Shown here: piece after piece, positions 8,470-16,637 of the stretch
How the letters are laid out: every line of letters starts with the position of its first letter
Position numbering within the stretch: the stretch's first letter is position 1
Assembly: GCA_018883125.1 (NCBI GenBank)
Contig: VEQR01000015.1
Span: forward strand, 1-50,523
Origin: Candidatus Kapaibacterium sp.
Lineage (GTDB): Bacteria > Bacteroidota > Ignavibacteria > Kapaibacteriales > Kapaibacteriaceae
Direction: 5' to 3'
DNA length: 50,523 nt
Translations under genes and position numbers: made by a program
The notes under the pieces: generated by a model
Seen by the model: only the letters and a program-made list of their open reading frames with translations
The model's database searches: none
What the model was told of the DNA's origin: nothing

Positions 8470-9489
8470 ATGGACCCAAAAGATCCCGTATGGGACGATG
8501 ACGACAGCTCAACAGAGAGCGACGGTTTTCATCCTCAGAGTATGCCTCCCAAGGAGAGTGAACCGTCTGTTACCGTACCACCCGAAGACTCGGATGATTC
8601 TCCGCAGGCCCCGAGCCCTCTGCCTCCTCCGCCAAGTGAACGAGTTCGTGTTGAGCCGGTAGACAGTTTTCGACGTCCGGCGGCAGGGGGCGGACGCAGT
8701 GCAGCAGGCTCTCGAGATCGTCGTGACCGCAGCTCTACGTCGATGGTGGTGATCGCACTGATGCTCTTTCTCATCAGCGTCATCAGCATCGGAGTGTATT
8801 TCTTCTCACGCCAGGCTCGAGATGAAGCCGGCGGCGATGGTGCCGAGACGGTGGAGTATATCGACCAGAATGATCAGGGTAGTGCTTCAGTGACCGATGG
8901 CGCAGCGCAAGCAGCGGCTTCGCAGGAGCAAGCAGATAGTGCAGCTGACACGGCACCACCACCACCGCCTCCCGGAGCACCGGCTACTGCGGCGCTCCCC
9001 TCACAAAAGAACACACAAGCACCTTCCGCGCAAAAGTCGCCCGAACGTGATGTTGCTTCCGCAACAGTACCGCGAAGCGTTCCTCAGCCGGAGCCCACTC
9101 CCGAGCCGGCCGCCAAGCCATCGCCGAAAGCACCTGTTGAGCCTGCCAAGCCAGCCCCCTCGAAGGATATAGTAAAGCCGCAGCAACCGTCTCTGAACAC
9201 CTCGCCCACGCCTCGTGCGAATCCTCAGTTGAAGACCACCAAGGGGAACAACGCTGGCGATGCGCAGTGGGTGATACAAGTTCATTCGAGTCAGTCCGTC
9301 GATGACGCCGATGAATGGCTGCAGCAGTTACAATCGCGCAACGTCGGTGACGGCCGTATCGAACCCGTTACCCGGCAGGGTAAGGTCTGGTATCGTGTGC
9401 GCTTCGGACGGTATGCCAGCCGTGAAGAGGCTGAGCAGGCAGCGCTGCAACTGGGGTATCGTAATGCCTGGATCGATAGGGTTCGATGA
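8470..9489 (+). CDS. SPOR-domain membrane protein
   Basis: A 339-residue single-pass inner-membrane protein. An acidic and Pro-rich cytoplasmic N-terminus (about 1-90) leads to a transmembrane helix (MVVIALMLFLISVISIGVYF, about 91-112). A long low-complexity Pro/Ala/Lys periplasmic linker follows (about 115-260), then a C-terminal SPOR domain (about 262-339: WVIQVHSSQSVDDADEWLQQ and WYRVRFGRYASREEAEQAA). SPOR domains bind denuded peptidoglycan glycan strands at division sites, so the protein probably links the envelope module to the septum or cell wall. The start is the first ATG, 3 nt after the barrel stop; the stop overlaps the next ATG. Domain call is firm; the exact role is inferred. Confidence 0.85.
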   Translation: MDPKDPVWDDDDSSTESDGFHPQSMPPKESEPSVTVPPEDSDDSPQAPSPLPPPPSERVRVEPVDSFRRPAAGGGRSAAGSRDRRDRSSTSMVVIALMLFLISVISIGVYFFSRQARDEAGGDGAETVEYIDQNDQGSASVTDGAAQAAASQEQADSAADTAPPPPPPGAPATAALPSQKNTQAPSAQKSPERDVASATVPRSVPQPEPTPEPAAKPSPKAPVEPAKPAPSKDIVKPQQPSLNTSPTPRANPQLKTTKGNNAGDAQWVIQVHSSQSVDDADEWLQQLQSRNVGDGRIEPVTRQGKVWYRVRFGRYASREEAEQAALQLGYRNAWIDRVR

Positions 9490-10235
9490 CCAGACACGCT
9501 GATCAGCCGTCGATAAGTATTCGTCTTGCTTGGAGCCCCAATGTTGCCCGTGGCTTCGTGGGAGCACTCATTATCATGGCCATGATACTTGGCATGATGA
9601 CCTGCACACGATTCGACGCGGATCCGATCGTAATGCCGAAAACCGCTCCGGTCACACTTCTCGTGCTCGGAAGCGGTGACGGAACAGGAATGCGCAAGGG
9701 AAATCTGACGGCAGAAGGTGCCGCCCAAAAGGGGGCGGAAAACAAAGACCCGTTGGTTGACGCAGCGAAAAGCAGTGGGGCGTCCAAAACGCCAACGTCA
9801 GATCCCGCACTGGCCTCCAAGTTCATCCCCAAAGATCAGGCCGGTAAAGGTGGAAAGACCAACGATGAAGCATCGTCAGACGTTGCCATCGGATCGGCAA
9901 AAGGTAGTGACCAAGGCACCGGTCTGGGTGAATTGGGCGTGGGAAGGGGCAAGGGAGACGGATTCGGAGATATTGATTGGGGTGGTGGCGGCAATCGGAC
10001 AGTTGTGACGAAGGTGATCCCGACATTTCCACCCGGAGTGCTTGACACCAAGGTCAAGATCCGATTCCGCGTGGCGTCAAATGGTTCGGTCACTACGGCA
10101 TGGCCTGAAAAGAAGGGTGGCAGTCGCCTTGTTGAGCAAGCCGCTATTCAGGCGCTGATGCGCTGGAGATTCAATCGACTCGCAACAGAAACCGAAATGG
10201 AAGGCGTAATCACCTTTATGGTCAACTACCGATGA
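9486..10235 (+). CDS. TonB-like energy transducer protein
   Basis: A 249-residue protein with an N-terminal transmembrane helix (about residues 24-43, FVGALIIMAMILGMM), a Gly/Lys/Asp-rich linker (residues ~60-155) and a C-terminal TonB_C domain (about 160-249). The domain shows KVKIRFRVASNGSV, VEQAAIQALMRWRFN and the terminal VITFMVNYR strand. TonB proteins carry proton-motive energy from ExbB/ExbD to outer-membrane receptors; no exbB or exbD lies in this window. The linker is Gly-rich rather than the Pro-rich linker of classical TonB, which is unusual. It overlaps the SPOR gene by ATGA and the next small gene by ATGA. Its barrel partner may be the product of 6829-8466 (inference from context). 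Confidence 0.8.
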   Translation: MTRHADQPSISIRLAWSPNVARGFVGALIIMAMILGMMTCTRFDADPIVMPKTAPVTLLVLGSGDGTGMRKGNLTAEGAAQKGAENKDPLVDAAKSSGASKTPTSDPALASKFIPKDQAGKGGKTNDEASSDVAIGSAKGSDQGTGLGELGVGRGKGDGFGDIDWGGGGNRTVVTKVIPTFPPGVLDTKVKIRFRVASNGSVTTAWPEKKGGSRLVEQAAIQALMRWRFNRLATETEMEGVITFMVNYR

Positions 10236-10414
10236 GCGCTCAACTCCTTGCCATCGCATCCGAGCTACCGCAGGGTATGCAGATCGTTATCGTTTTGCTG
10301 CTGATCGGACTCATCCTGTCGATCGTCAAGAAACTCGTCAAGATTGCTGTGTTGGTCACGATACTAATCGTTCTCATCTTTGCCATCCGTCTGCTGATGG
10401 TATCAATGCCGTAG
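10232..10414 (+). CDS. Small two-helix membrane protein
   Basis: A 60-residue hydrophobic protein with two likely transmembrane helices: IVIVLLLIGLILSIVKKLVK, then the helix rich in Val/Ile/Leu around VLVTILIVLIFAIRLLM. They are separated by a short Lys-containing turn. I recognise no family. It is likely real because its ATG overlaps the stop of the TonB-like gene (ATGA), as elsewhere in this operon, and because the composition is consistently hydrophobic. It could be a small accessory subunit of the envelope module. A 40-nt gap follows before UDP-glucose dehydrogenase. Confidence 0.6.
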   Translation: MSAQLLAIASELPQGMQIVIVLLLIGLILSIVKKLVKIAVLVTILIVLIFAIRLLMVSMP

Positions 10415-10454
10415 CAGGCTCGACGTAACCACATTGCGGTAAGGGAAAGCATTC

Positions 10455-11792
10455 ATGTCGCACAAGGTCGCAGTCATTGGCACTGGATATGTTGGTCTGG
10501 TAACGGGCGCTTGCCTTGCGGACGTTGGTAACGACGTCCTCTGCATCGACGTTGACCCGTCAAAGATCGAGCGTCTGAAACGCGGAGAGGTTCCGATCTA
10601 TGAACCTGGACTCGACGTTGTTCTTAATCGGACCATCCGTGAGGGTCGTATCCGTTTTTCGCTCGATCTTGTTCTCGCTGTAAAAGAGTGCGACATTCTG
10701 ATGTTGTGCCTCCCGACACCACCAGGCAAGGATGGCCAGGCTGATCTGGAGATGGTGATGTCGGCCGCGCATCGTGTGGCCGAACTGCTGAACGAGCTGG
10801 ACATTCATCATCCTCGCATTGTCGTCAACAAAAGCACCGTGCCAGTTGGAACGGCGGCGCTGGTTCAAGGGATATTCGATAGTGTCGCACCCGCTCGCCG
10901 GGTAGACGTTGTAAGTAACCCCGAGTTTCTCCGCGAGGGATTTGCCGTGGAAGATTTCATGCGTCCAGACCGCATCGTTGTGGGCACCAGCAGCCCCCTT
11001 GCCGCAGAGTGGATGCAGAGCTTGTATCGACCCTTTACCGATCGGGGGGCAACGCTTCTAGTGTTCGATGAAAAGAGTTCGGAGGTGACCAAGTATGCTG
11101 CCAATTCCTTCCTTGCAACCAAGATCTCGTTCATGAACGACCTTTCGGAGTATTGCGAAGCCGTTGGTGCGGATATCGAGAATATTCGCATTGGTATCGG
11201 AATCGATCCCCGAATTGGAAGTCGATTTCTGTATGCCGGTATCGGCTACGGCGGTAGTTGTTTCCCCAAAGACGTTAAGGCCATCATCCATGCGGCCGAG
11301 CAGACGGGAACGCCGCTCGAGGTTATCAAAGCGGCCAAAGTTGTGAACGACCATCAAGTGCGCCGCTTTACCGGACGCGTAGTTGCCCGCTTCGATGGCG
11401 ATCTCTCGGGCAAGCGCGTTGCGCTGTGGGGACTTGCCTTCAAACCCGATACCGATGATGTCCGTGAAGCGCCATCATTTGTGATCATCGACCGGCTTCT
11501 CTCGGAAGGGGCTGAAGTTGTCGCCTTCGATCCCGAGGCACGTGAAACCACGCACCGCGTGATCGGAGACCGCATTACGTACGCCGACGATGCCTACAGC
11601 GCGCTCAGCGGGGCTGATGTTCTGATCATTGCTACAGAGTGGCAGGAGTTCCGCGATCCTGATTTTGCTCGCATGCGCAAGGAGCTATCAGCACCGATAA
11701 TCTTCGACGGTCGAAACATGTTCCATCCGGACGACATGCGGGAACGGGGCTTTGAATATCACTCAGTTGGCAGAGCATCCGTAACCCAGTAA
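10455..11792 (+). CDS. UDP-glucose 6-dehydrogenase
   Basis: A 445-residue NAD-dependent enzyme oxidising UDP-glucose to UDP-glucuronate, a precursor of acidic exopolysaccharide or capsule. The N-terminal Rossmann domain opens with KVAVIGTGYVGLV (GxGxxG) and an acidic ribose-binding CIDVD. The substrate-binding region includes NPEFLREGFAVEDF, and the catalytic Cys269 lies in GYGGSCFPKD. The C-terminal UDP-binding domain has LWGLAFKPDTDDVREAPS. Length and motif order match the UDP-glucose/GDP-mannose dehydrogenase family. An AAGGGA ribosome-binding site at 10441-10446 fits the ATG. It may be co-transcribed with the envelope module (40-nt gap, no promoter seen). Confidence 0.95.
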   Translation: MSHKVAVIGTGYVGLVTGACLADVGNDVLCIDVDPSKIERLKRGEVPIYEPGLDVVLNRTIREGRIRFSLDLVLAVKECDILMLCLPTPPGKDGQADLEMVMSAAHRVAELLNELDIHHPRIVVNKSTVPVGTAALVQGIFDSVAPARRVDVVSNPEFLREGFAVEDFMRPDRIVVGTSSPLAAEWMQSLYRPFTDRGATLLVFDEKSSEVTKYAANSFLATKISFMNDLSEYCEAVGADIENIRIGIGIDPRIGSRFLYAGIGYGGSCFPKDVKAIIHAAEQTGTPLEVIKAAKVVNDHQVRRFTGRVVARFDGDLSGKRVALWGLAFKPDTDDVREAPSFVIIDRLLSEGAEVVAFDPEARETTHRVIGDRITYADDAYSALSGADVLIIATEWQEFRDPDFARMRKELSAPIIFDGRNMFHPDDMRERGFEYHSVGRASVTQ

Positions 11793-11800
11793 TGGGCGGG

Positions 11801-13363
11801 TTACTTCTTCCCGCGTCCGACAAAACCACGTCCGCGCAGAGAGCGGAAGGTGCGCAGCTGGCGGCGTGTGCGCCAAGCCCGCACGAGCTTGAGCCAGAGG
11901 ATCCGAAGAAGCAGTCCGAGAGACATCTTGGATGCGACGCTGCTGCTATCGAGCATGTTGCGCAGCTGTACCCGCTCCAGTTCACTTATGGGCATATCGT
12001 CACTGCCTGACGTTGGTTTGTTGAGGATGTGGTCAAGCATTTTTTCGAGCTCCTTGGCAGCATCCTCGAATCGGCTTGCATCGATCTTGTTGTAACGCAT
12101 CAACAGAATCAAGTGATCGTAGAGGATGGCCGCTCGCTTTATGTCCTCCACCTGACGTTCTGAACGCAGAGCTGCCAATAGCGACTCGGCAAGTTCTTCA
12201 AACTGCGCTACCTTCTCTTCGGGCAGCGAAAACATCTCCTGCGCCTCGATATCATCAACATTCACATACACCGTGCTGAGCCGGCGGATCTCGTCCCCGT
12301 AATGTTCAGCCAGGGTAGCCCCGTATCGACTTGTGAGTTGATTGATCTGCTGCTGCAGGTGATTGATCTGTGAACGGAGCGAGTCCTGACGCATTTTACC
12401 CGATGCGGCCCCGAGCTGACTCTCGAGGTCACGACGATGCGTAAAGAGCTCTCGGATCCGCACCGCCTCGGGAGAATTCGATGATGCCACCATCCCTTCA
12501 ACGACCACACTATCCACCTGCAGCCGGGCACTGCCGATCTTCACGGTATTGATGGTGATCTGTCCACCGAGTTGCGATCTTAGATGATCCAGGTCGATAT
12601 GGGCCACGCCATCGGTGACGACGAGAATCTGGGCATGACTCAGCTGACTCTCATGGGCGATATCGTCGATGGCCGTCTGCAGGGCCTTCTGCAGCACCGT
12701 GCCGTTACCAACGGCCTTGATGTGCATAACGGTGCTGATAAGGTGCTCGTAGGATGGAATGTCCCGCGCCGTTATCAGCTCACCGATCTGCAGATCAAAC
12801 GTTCGGAAAAAGATCGTACCCAGTTCACGCTGATTCTGGCGAAGAAACAGATAGACAATGGCCTTCGCCAGATGGATCCGGTAGTGATGCTGCATCGAGT
12901 TCGAGGTATCGAACAGGATGTAGACCTTCTGCTTGCGATCGTCGGGAGCAAATCGGTCGGACTCAGTTTGGTAGGCAAATGTGCGGGCCTGCTTCGGGCG
13001 TGGCATCCAGAGCGAGCGCTCGGCAAGCTTGCGAAGAAAGACCATTTCCGGCAGAAGGTGCTGAGCCGGATAGATGTATCGGATCTCACTTACCGATGTG
13101 ATAAGGTCGGCCTCGTATTCCTTCGCTTCCGGCACATGCGGAACCACGATCGTGTCAATACTGTCTCGCTCGGCTAGCGGGTCGTTCAGTTCAAGGATCG
13201 GAGCGAGTGCCCTGGAAATGGCATGAGACGTGTCCTCCAAGATTCTTGCGATCTCGTAGATGATCGTGAACTCATCTGGCAGGTGCTCCTCAACGGTGTC
13301 AAAGAAGCCAAACTCCTCCATCTGGGAAAAGAACGACGATGTCTCTAGGACGGAGCGCGACAT
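11801..13363 (-). CDS. VWA-domain protein paired with a MoxR-type ATPase
   Basis: A 520-residue soluble protein without signal peptide or transmembrane helix. The von Willebrand A domain (about residues 146-280) has a complete MIDAS: Asp152-x-Ser154-x-Ser156 (FDTSNSM), Thr222 (GNGT) and Asp251 (VVTDG). An all-helical region of about 145 residues precedes it, and a helical, coiled-coil-prone region follows (about 290-470, for example RSQINHLQQQINQLTSRYG). It ends in a basic tail rich in Arg and Lys. The ATG at 13363 starts one base after the stop of the MoxR gene, so the two are surely co-expressed. The pair resembles RavA/ViaA, a chaperone-like system for metal-enzyme or complex assembly; the target here is unknown. 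An upstream ATG at 13426 lies inside moxR and is rejected. Confidence 0.85.
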   Translation of the reverse strand: MSRSVLETSSFFSQMEEFGFFDTVEEHLPDEFTIIYEIARILEDTSHAISRALAPILELNDPLAERDSIDTIVVPHVPEAKEYEADLITSVSEIRYIYPAQHLLPEMVFLRKLAERSLWMPRPKQARTFAYQTESDRFAPDDRKQKVYILFDTSNSMQHHYRIHLAKAIVYLFLRQNQRELGTIFFRTFDLQIGELITARDIPSYEHLISTVMHIKAVGNGTVLQKALQTAIDDIAHESQLSHAQILVVTDGVAHIDLDHLRSQLGGQITINTVKIGSARLQVDSVVVEGMVASSNSPEAVRIRELFTHRRDLESQLGAASGKMRQDSLRSQINHLQQQINQLTSRYGATLAEHYGDEIRRLSTVYVNVDDIEAQEMFSLPEEKVAQFEELAESLLAALRSERQVEDIKRAAILYDHLILLMRYNKIDASRFEDAAKELEKMLDHILNKPTSGSDDMPISELERVQLRNMLDSSSVASKMSLGLLLRILWLKLVRAWRTRRQLRTFRSLRGRGFVGRGKK

Positions 13364-13364
13364 G

Positions 13365-14684
13365 TCACGGCCGCTCCAGACGCTGCAGTTCCCGTTCCAC
13401 GGTGATGAGCGTCGATTGCAGGGCAAGTTCTACAGAATGCTTCAACTCGCGGACCTCATCACATACCGGCACAAGGTCCACAAGGAACTGCTCAAGGATC
13501 TTACGATTCTGATCCTGCGGCTGCTCAGCACCGAACCTCTCTTTGATCCACTCGAACAATGTCCGCCGCACTGGAGCATCGGCAAACTGAGACAGGGGGC
13601 GAAGCATCTGTGCAGGGTTCTCTTTGATCTCCTGCAACAGGTGCGAGTAATCAAGCAGCATGGTCACCTGATCAAATCCGCGCGATGCCGTCAGCGAATT
13701 CAAAACGGTTGTATAGGCTTTCTTGAAGAGGGCGATCTCTTCCGGAAGTCCAACCGTTGAGAAAATGAAATAGAGTCGGCTTGCATCGTCGTGGACCACG
13801 TTGCTTCGCCCCTTGAGAAGGGCCAGCGCGCGAAGAAGATCGAGCGATTTGGCCTGCGTGCGTGGGGAGATGTAAAAGTCCTTACTACTGCCGGACTTGA
13901 CCTGCTCATGGAGCTGGCGGTTGCGCAGGAACTCGAAGTGACGAATCACGATGTTCGTGAAATACAGCATTTCGTTGGAAACACTGATGGATAACTCGCT
14001 GCTCCGACCTGTGATGATCTGATGCATGTGGTGCAGACGCGCAAAGGAGATGCGCTTTGTGGGCTCTGCAGTTTTACCACCGTGCAAGAGATACCGCTGC
14101 GATATCTGGTATTGCACAAACGGATCTTTATCCGGGAGAATCACGGCCTTGAACAGAAACCGATCCAGCAGGGCCTCGGTCACCTCGCTCACTCGCAGAT
14201 AGTTCGTGGCGGCGATCACTGAGTGAAGGGGCGAACTAACGTCCTGGAGTCCGCGAAGCAGGCGTCGTTCATTCAAAAGCGAAAGCAGTGCACGCAGGGT
14301 AAAGTCGTTTGCATCAAAGATCTCATCGATGAAGCCAAACTCGCTTTCGACAAGTGAGCCCTTTGTATTGTGAATGATCCGGCCCGACTTCAGTTGCTCA
14401 AGATCGAGTCCACCGAAGAACGTGTCCGGCTGCTGCTCCTTACTTGCCTGAACGCGGAAAAGGCGAGCTCCTTCGAACATCGAAAAGATCTGTTCGGCAA
14501 GCAGTGATTTGCCAACACCCGTGCGGCTCTGCAGCAGAAGATGCTCGGCGGTGAGCAGGGCACAGAACGCCTGCTCGATGACCTCTTCGCGATTGATGAC
14601 CCGCTGACCGATGAACCACGCGGCATCTTTCAGCTCCTTAGCGATCTCTTCAATGGATCCGGACGTGGCACGTGCCTGCCCCAT
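13365..14684 (-). CDS. MoxR-family AAA+ ATPase (RavA-like)
   Basis: A 439-residue AAA+ ATPase. Walker A is SRTGVGKS (residues 53-60), Walker B FGFIDE with Asp120/Glu121, sensor 1 ATN (159-161) and an Arg finger in LLDRF (about 172-176). The MoxR-type sequence SGRIIHNTKGSLVESEFGFIDEI is split only by normal spacing. The C-terminal ~200 residues form a helical lid and extension as in RavA. Such ATPases work with a VWA partner to remodel or mature protein complexes, and the VWA gene follows directly. The start is ATG 14684, where the family N-terminus begins; the same frame stays open to 15206 but that part is antisense to uvrC. Divergent from uvrC with an 81-nt intergenic region. Confidence 0.88.
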   Translation of the reverse strand: MGQARATSGSIEEIAKELKDAAWFIGQRVINREEVIEQAFCALLTAEHLLLQSRTGVGKSLLAEQIFSMFEGARLFRVQASKEQQPDTFFGGLDLEQLKSGRIIHNTKGSLVESEFGFIDEIFDANDFTLRALLSLLNERRLLRGLQDVSSPLHSVIAATNYLRVSEVTEALLDRFLFKAVILPDKDPFVQYQISQRYLLHGGKTAEPTKRISFARLHHMHQIITGRSSELSISVSNEMLYFTNIVIRHFEFLRNRQLHEQVKSGSSKDFYISPRTQAKSLDLLRALALLKGRSNVVHDDASRLYFIFSTVGLPEEIALFKKAYTTVLNSLTASRGFDQVTMLLDYSHLLQEIKENPAQMLRPLSQFADAPVRRTLFEWIKERFGAEQPQDQNRKILEQFLVDLVPVCDEVRELKHSVELALQSTLITVERELQRLERP

Positions 14685-14710
14685 AACACACTCCCTTGTT
14701 GGTGCTACGA

Positions 14711-14718
14711 CCAATATA
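14711..14718 (-). promoter_or_regulatory. Putative -7 promoter element (TATATTGG) for the MoxR-VWA operon
   Basis: TATATTGG on the minus strand is one mismatch from TAnnTTTG and lies 26 nt upstream of the MoxR ATG. It is a weak call because no -33 TTTG is evident. Confidence 0.3.
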
Positions 14719-14750
14719 GCAACAGCGCCAGCCCAGCATTGCATTTGCCG

Positions 14751-14758
14751 TAGTTTTG
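14751..14758 (+). promoter_or_regulatory. Putative -7 promoter element (TAGTTTTG) for uvrC
   Basis: TAGTTTTG is an exact TAnnTTTG match and ends only 7 nt before the uvrC ATG, with no room for a ribosome-binding site. If used, the uvrC mRNA would be leaderless or nearly so. Confidence 0.45.
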
Positions 14759-14765
14759 CGCTCTC

Positions 14766-16637
14766 ATGAAAGATGCCCAAAACGATCCGAACCGCCATCG
14801 ACTGCAGTCCCAGGCCGACAGCATGCCAACGCGTCCGGGGGTATATCTGCATAAGGATGACGAGGGGACGATCATCTATGTGGGCAAGGCCAAGAACCTG
14901 CGAAACCGCGTTCGCTCCTACGTTCAGGAGGGGCGTCCGGTAGACGCCAAGACGGCTGCCTTGATGCGCAAGATCCACGACATCGAATTCATCGTCACCG
15001 ATACCGAGGTTGAAGCACTGATCCTCGAGAATACGCTCATCAAGCAGCATAAACCCAAGTACAACATCCTGCTCAAAGACGATAAGTCGTATCCGTTCAT
15101 CCGGATCACCAAGGAGCCTTTTCCGAGGGTGTTCAAAACGCGTCAGGTGATCAAGGACGGCAGCACGTATTTCGGCCCCTATACCGATGGTACATATCTG
15201 TACCATCTTCTCAAGACCTTGCGCTCGGTCTTTCCGTTACGGTCGTGCGACTTTCCGCTCACAGAGCAGGGTATTGCTGAACACCGTTGGAAGCTCTGCC
15301 TTGATTATCACATCAAAAAATGCGACGGCCCGTGCGAAGGTCTCATTTCTGCGGTCCGTTACAACGATTATATCCGTCAAGCAACGCAGATTCTGCAGGG
15401 GCGCACCAAAGAGCTGGAGGCGCAGCTCAACGAGCGGATGCACGAGCTGGCAGAAGATCTGCGATTCGAAGATGCCGAGGTTGTACGCCAGCGTTTGGAA
15501 CGACTTCGGTCGTACTCATCTAGGCAGAAGGTTCTGACCTCTGATAACCGCGATCAGGACGTGTTTGCCCTTGCCCGATCGGAGGCCACAGCCTGCACGC
15601 TGGTGCTGACCATCCGTGACGGAAAACTCGTTGGAAAGCGCCACTACATCATCACTGGCGTTCGGGAACGGACCGACGAAGAGCTACTGGCAACCACGAT
15701 CGAACGCTGGTATATTGACGCAGACTCGGTTCCTGACCAAGTGCTGCTGCCATTCGAGATCGAATCTGCTGACGTTGTTGCCGAATACCTGCACACGCGC
15801 CGTGGCGGGCATGTGGAGGTAACAATTCCTAAGATCGGCGACAAGCGTAAGCTTGTAGCCCTTGCTGAACAGAACGCCGACGTGCTCCTCAAGGAAGTCC
15901 TTTCGCAGCAGGCTGCCAAAGATCAGACGGTGTCAAAGGCAGTCCTGGCCCTGCAAAAGGATCTGCGCATGGATCGCCTGCCGAGGCGTATCGACTGCGT
16001 TGATAACTCCCACATGCAGGGAACGGACTACGTATCATCGGTGGTGGTATTCATCGATGGCAAGCCACGGAAGTCTGAGTACCGACACTACAAGCTTCGT
16101 ACCCTTGCCGGCAACGACGATTTTGAAGCAATGAAGGAAGTCCTCTCGAGACGCTTCGCCCCTTTCGATGAGAATGGTCAGCCCCGCGACGTTGTCTATC
16201 CCGACCTCTTGGTCATCGATGGAGGAAAGGGGCAGCTGTCACATGCCATGGAGGTGATCGTTGCTCTCGGGCTGGAGGGGAAGTTCGTGGTCGTGGGGCT
16301 TGCCAAGCGCCTCGAAGAAGTGTTCGTGCCCAAGAGTAGCACGCCACTCTATATGCCGAAGACCAGTGCCAGCCTTCGGCTCTTGCAGCAGGTGCGTGAT
16401 GAGGCCCACCGCTTTGCCGTGCGATATCACCGAATCCTGCGAACGAAGAGAACCTTGCAAACCGAGCTCACATCCATTGCTGGCGTCGGCCAGAAAACTG
16501 CCACATCGCTGCTCACAACACTGGGGTCCGTCGAGGCCGTACGCGGGTCGTCGGTCGAACAACTCATGTCGATTGTGACGCGCGCTCAGGCGGAGAGTAT
16601 CTATGCCCACTTCCATCCAGTGCAGGACGCCGGATGA
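14766..16637 (+). CDS. uvrC: Excinuclease ABC subunit C
   Basis: UvrC makes both incisions in nucleotide-excision repair after UvrAB has located damage. Of 623 residues, the N-terminal GIY-YIG nuclease (about 18-100) has GVY at 25-27 and IIYVGKAK from residue 36. The UVR motif (about 200-235) contains RFEDAEVVRQRLERL. The RNase H-like 5' nuclease half contains RIDCVDNSHMQGTD, and YPDLLVIDGGKGQLSHA follows. The C-terminal helix-hairpin-helix is IAGVGQKTATSLLTTLG. The length matches the family. The start at 14766 is preferred over the Met at residue 20, because the family needs about 15-20 residues before PGVY. The stop overlaps the start of the GH13-like gene (ATGA). Confidence 0.97.
   Translation: MKDAQNDPNRHRLQSQADSMPTRPGVYLHKDDEGTIIYVGKAKNLRNRVRSYVQEGRPVDAKTAALMRKIHDIEFIVTDTEVEALILENTLIKQHKPKYNILLKDDKSYPFIRITKEPFPRVFKTRQVIKDGSTYFGPYTDGTYLYHLLKTLRSVFPLRSCDFPLTEQGIAEHRWKLCLDYHIKKCDGPCEGLISAVRYNDYIRQATQILQGRTKELEAQLNERMHELAEDLRFEDAEVVRQRLERLRSYSSRQKVLTSDNRDQDVFALARSEATACTLVLTIRDGKLVGKRHYIITGVRERTDEELLATTIERWYIDADSVPDQVLLPFEIESADVVAEYLHTRRGGHVEVTIPKIGDKRKLVALAEQNADVLLKEVLSQQAAKDQTVSKAVLALQKDLRMDRLPRRIDCVDNSHMQGTDYVSSVVVFIDGKPRKSEYRHYKLRTLAGNDDFEAMKEVLSRRFAPFDENGQPRDVVYPDLLVIDGGKGQLSHAMEVIVALGLEGKFVVVGLAKRLEEVFVPKSSTPLYMPKTSASLRLLQQVRDEAHRFAVRYHRILRTKRTLQTELTSIAGVGQKTATSLLTTLGSVEAVRGSSVEQLMSIVTRAQAESIYAHFHPVQDAG

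Noticed and set aside
12584-13177. 197-codon open frame on the plus strand
   Set aside because: It is the shadow of the VWA gene on the opposite strand; the VWA protein has intact domain motifs.
14685-15206. Upstream extension of the MoxR frame on the minus strand
   Set aside because: It is antisense to the well-conserved 5' half of uvrC and has no family similarity; the MoxR protein begins at 14684.
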